Below are positions 6,825-7,288 of a DNA stretch of 7,288 nucleotides, piece by piece; the first letter of the stretch is position 1, and each line of letters begins with the position of its first letter. The stretch comes from Deltaproteobacteria bacterium. GTDB taxonomy: Bacteria > Myxococcota_A > JAADFL01. The notes below the pieces were generated by a model. The model saw only the letters and a list, made by a program, of their open reading frames with translations, was not told the origin of the DNA and made no database searches. The DNA lies in the NCBI GenBank assembly GCA_013152945.1, contig JAADFL010000054.1, positions 1 to 7,288 of the forward strand, read 5' to 3'. Position numbers and translations under genes: made by a program.

Positions 6825-6845
6825 TGACCTCATAAAAAAAGGTCA
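6825..6845. repeat. Inverted repeat TGACCT/AGGTCA around an A-run
   Basis: TGACCT (6825-6830) and AGGTCA (6840-6845) are exact inverse copies with nine bases between, mostly A. The A-run lies inside the loop, so it is not a classic terminator. It could be a protein binding site. The right half is also part of the direct repeat that recurs at 7194. Confidence 0.4.
6830..6845. repeat. Direct repeat, left copy (TCATAAAAAAAGGTCA)
   Basis: This 16-base sequence recurs at 7194-7208 with one A fewer in the run (TCATAAAAAAGGTCA). The two copies bracket about 348 bases rich in hairpins, as target-site duplications or recombination scars would. They could also be two copies of a regulatory motif. Confidence 0.5.
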
Positions 6846-6872
6846 GCTTTCCACTGCCCTCACCCCCTTTTG

Positions 6873-6903
6873 TCCCCCTCTCCCGCAGAGCGGGCGAGGG
6901 GGA
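6873..6903. repeat. REP-like GC-rich palindrome
   Basis: The left arm TCCCCCTCTCCCGC (6873-6886) pairs with the right arm GCGGGCGAGGGGGA (6890-6903) with a single mismatch (T6881/C6895) and a three-base loop. The preceding CCCTCACCCCC stretch is typical of intergenic 'CCCTCACCC...CCTCTCCC' palindromes scattered through many proteobacterial genomes. It can form a strong hairpin on either strand. Confidence 0.7.
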
Positions 6904-6922
6904 TCGTTTGGTACCAATAATT

Positions 6923-6941
6923 CCTGGGGCGTTGCCCCAGG
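6923..6941. repeat. Perfect 8-bp GC hairpin (CCTGGGGC-GTT-GCCCCAGG)
   Basis: CCTGGGGC (6923-6930) and GCCCCAGG (6934-6941) pair perfectly around GTT. An outer arm may extend it: ACCAAT (6913-6918) pairs with ATTGGT (6966-6971). From memory, this sequence with the following GCTAT resembles a widespread intergenic repeat in environmental bacteria. It seems to be the inverse-oriented partner of the unit at 7067-7110. Confidence 0.6.
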
Positions 6942-6981
6942 CTATTCCTTTGGGGCTTTTGGGGAATTGGTTTTATTTGAT

Positions 6982-7004
6982 TTAATTGGAAAAGATTCAA
7001 TTAA
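6982..7004. repeat. AT-rich hairpin TTAATTG/CAATTAA
   Basis: TTAATTG (6982-6988) pairs exactly with CAATTAA (6998-7004) around a nine-base loop. It sits between the two GC-rich repeat units. There is no sign that it is a terminator of any gene. Confidence 0.45.
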
Positions 7005-7066
7005 GGACGATGTCCCTATGATGCGGGATGCATGGCCGGATGCTTCGAATGCCCGGCACCAATTAA

Positions 7067-7110
7067 GCCCTGAAGGGGCGTAATATGTCAGACAGGGACA
7101 ACATTGTTGC
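7067..7110 (+). repeat. Widespread intergenic repeat unit (AAGCCCTGAAGGGGCGTAAT type)
   Basis: The core GCCCTGAAGGGGC can fold as GCCC/GGGC around TGAAG and is followed by TAATATGTCAGACAGGG-CAAC. I recognise this as a repeat common in intergenic DNA of environmental bacteria, where it is often wrongly called as proteins reading 'ALKGRN'. Read on the minus strand, the unit around 6914-6965 has the same order of blocks (AGCCCC-AAAGG, then CTGGGGCAAC), so the two form a degenerate inverted pair. CAAC-ATT-GTTG (7098-7110 area) adds a small hairpin. Confidence 0.5.
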
Positions 7111-7158
7111 GAACAGCCTGAATCCGTATGGGACGAATGCCCTTCCTACTGACATATT
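7082..7158. repeat. Ten-bp inverted repeat enclosing 57 bases
   Basis: AATATGTCAG (7082-7091) and CTGACATATT (7149-7158) are exact inverse complements. They enclose the end of the repeat unit and an otherwise featureless stretch. They could be ends of a very small non-coding element or a long-stem RNA. Confidence 0.5.
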
Positions 7159-7193
7159 TGTTCGGCAGTACCGCTGACATTTTAATTCGGCTA

Positions 7194-7208
7194 TCATAAA
7201 AAAGGTCA
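7194..7208. repeat. Direct repeat, right copy (TCATAAAAAAGGTCA)
   Basis: This copy matches 6830-6845 apart from one A in the run. It marks the right border of the hairpin-rich non-coding block. Confidence 0.5.
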
Positions 7209-7215
7209 CTTAACA

Positions 7216-7244
7216 TTGACAGCAATGCCTCAAACTGGTAAACA
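7216..7244 (+). promoter_or_regulatory. Candidate promoter with perfect TTGACA box
   Basis: TTGACA (7216-7221) is a perfect -35 box. The sequence 17 bases further (TAAACA, 7239-7244) matches TATAAT at only 3 of 6 positions and lies inside the palindrome at 7236-7259, which could be an operator covering the -10. The same stretch can be read as coding, so the two readings compete. Confidence 0.25.
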
Positions 7245-7288
7245 GGTACTTGTTTACCAAGGAGGTTCGCTTCTGGAAAAGCTGCTGA
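7225..7288 (+). CDS. Possible start of a gene running off the right edge
   Basis: From ATG 7225 the frame is open to the window end (21 codons: MPQTGKQVLVYQGGSLLE...). It can be extended upstream to TTG 7216, which has AAGGT nine bases before it. ATG 7225 has no good ribosome binding site. A third option is CTG 7273 in the same frame, seven bases after a strong AAGGAGG (7259-7265). Which start is used, if any, cannot be settled here, and 21 residues do not identify a family. Confidence 0.25.
   Translation, partial: MPQTGKQVLVYQGGSLLEKLL
7236..7259. promoter_or_regulatory. 24-bp near-perfect palindrome, possible operator
   Basis: The arms TGGTAAACA (7236-7244) and TGTTTACCA (7251-7259) are exact inverse complements, and the central GTAC (7246-7249) is itself symmetric; only the pair 7245/7250 breaks symmetry. 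Length and symmetry fit a dimeric repressor site of the TetR kind, or an RNA hairpin just before AAGGAGG (7259-7265). Confidence 0.45.

Noticed and set aside
6760-7083. Plus-strand frame of 107 codons across the repeat block
   Set aside because: It reads through the REP-like palindrome and the GC hairpin, ends in the repeat unit and has no ribosome site; it is typical false coding from intergenic repeats.

Overview
The window (about 7.3 kb, mid GC) looks like a chromosomal stretch of a Gram-negative bacterium of the Desulfobacterota/Myxococcota (old 'Deltaproteobacteria') kind. That placement is an inference. It rests on a surface protein with a Cys-rich motif, a long Asp-Thr tract and a right-handed beta-helix, on a Cache-type sensor kinase, on an outer-membrane style lipoprotein, and on hairpin-rich intergenic repeats often seen in environmental genomes. 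No phage, IS transposase, CRISPR, tRNA or rRNA is visible.

Layout, left to right. (1) 3-2024 (+): the 3' part of a large secreted/surface protein gene that starts outside the window. It has a Cys-rich stub, 91 consecutive Asp-X dipeptides, a beta-helix and a C-terminal choice-of-anchor Q type motif. A hairpin follows the stop. (2) 2219-4062 (+): a two-gene signalling operon with a candidate promoter just upstream. It encodes a membrane sensor histidine kinase with an extracytoplasmic single Cache domain and, through an ATGA stop/start overlap, a stand-alone receiver protein. (3) 4181-5467 (+): a gene with its own good promoter and ribosome binding site for an exported protein of unknown function. 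A long Arg/Pro/Met-rich segment and a His/aromatic-rich segment interrupt what looks like a beta-sandwich. (4) 5628-6707 (-): a convergent gene for a lipoprotein of the tocopherol cyclase-like family.

(5) 6730-7288 has no convincing complete gene. It carries a dense set of inverted repeats: a REP-like palindrome, an 8-bp GC-rich hairpin, an AT-rich hairpin, a widespread 'GCCCTGAAGGGGC' type repeat and a long-spaced 10-bp inverted repeat. Two nearly identical 15-16 bp direct repeats, at 6830 and 7194, bound this set. After the second repeat comes a 24-bp near-perfect palindrome beside a TTGACA box. It overlaps the possible start of a gene that runs off the right edge.

How the genes work together: only the kinase and receiver are clearly linked, as partners in one phosphorelay. 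The receiver has no output domain, so it should act through protein contact or pass phosphate on. The flanking exported proteins share a cell-envelope theme, but nothing in the sequence shows that the two-component system controls them.
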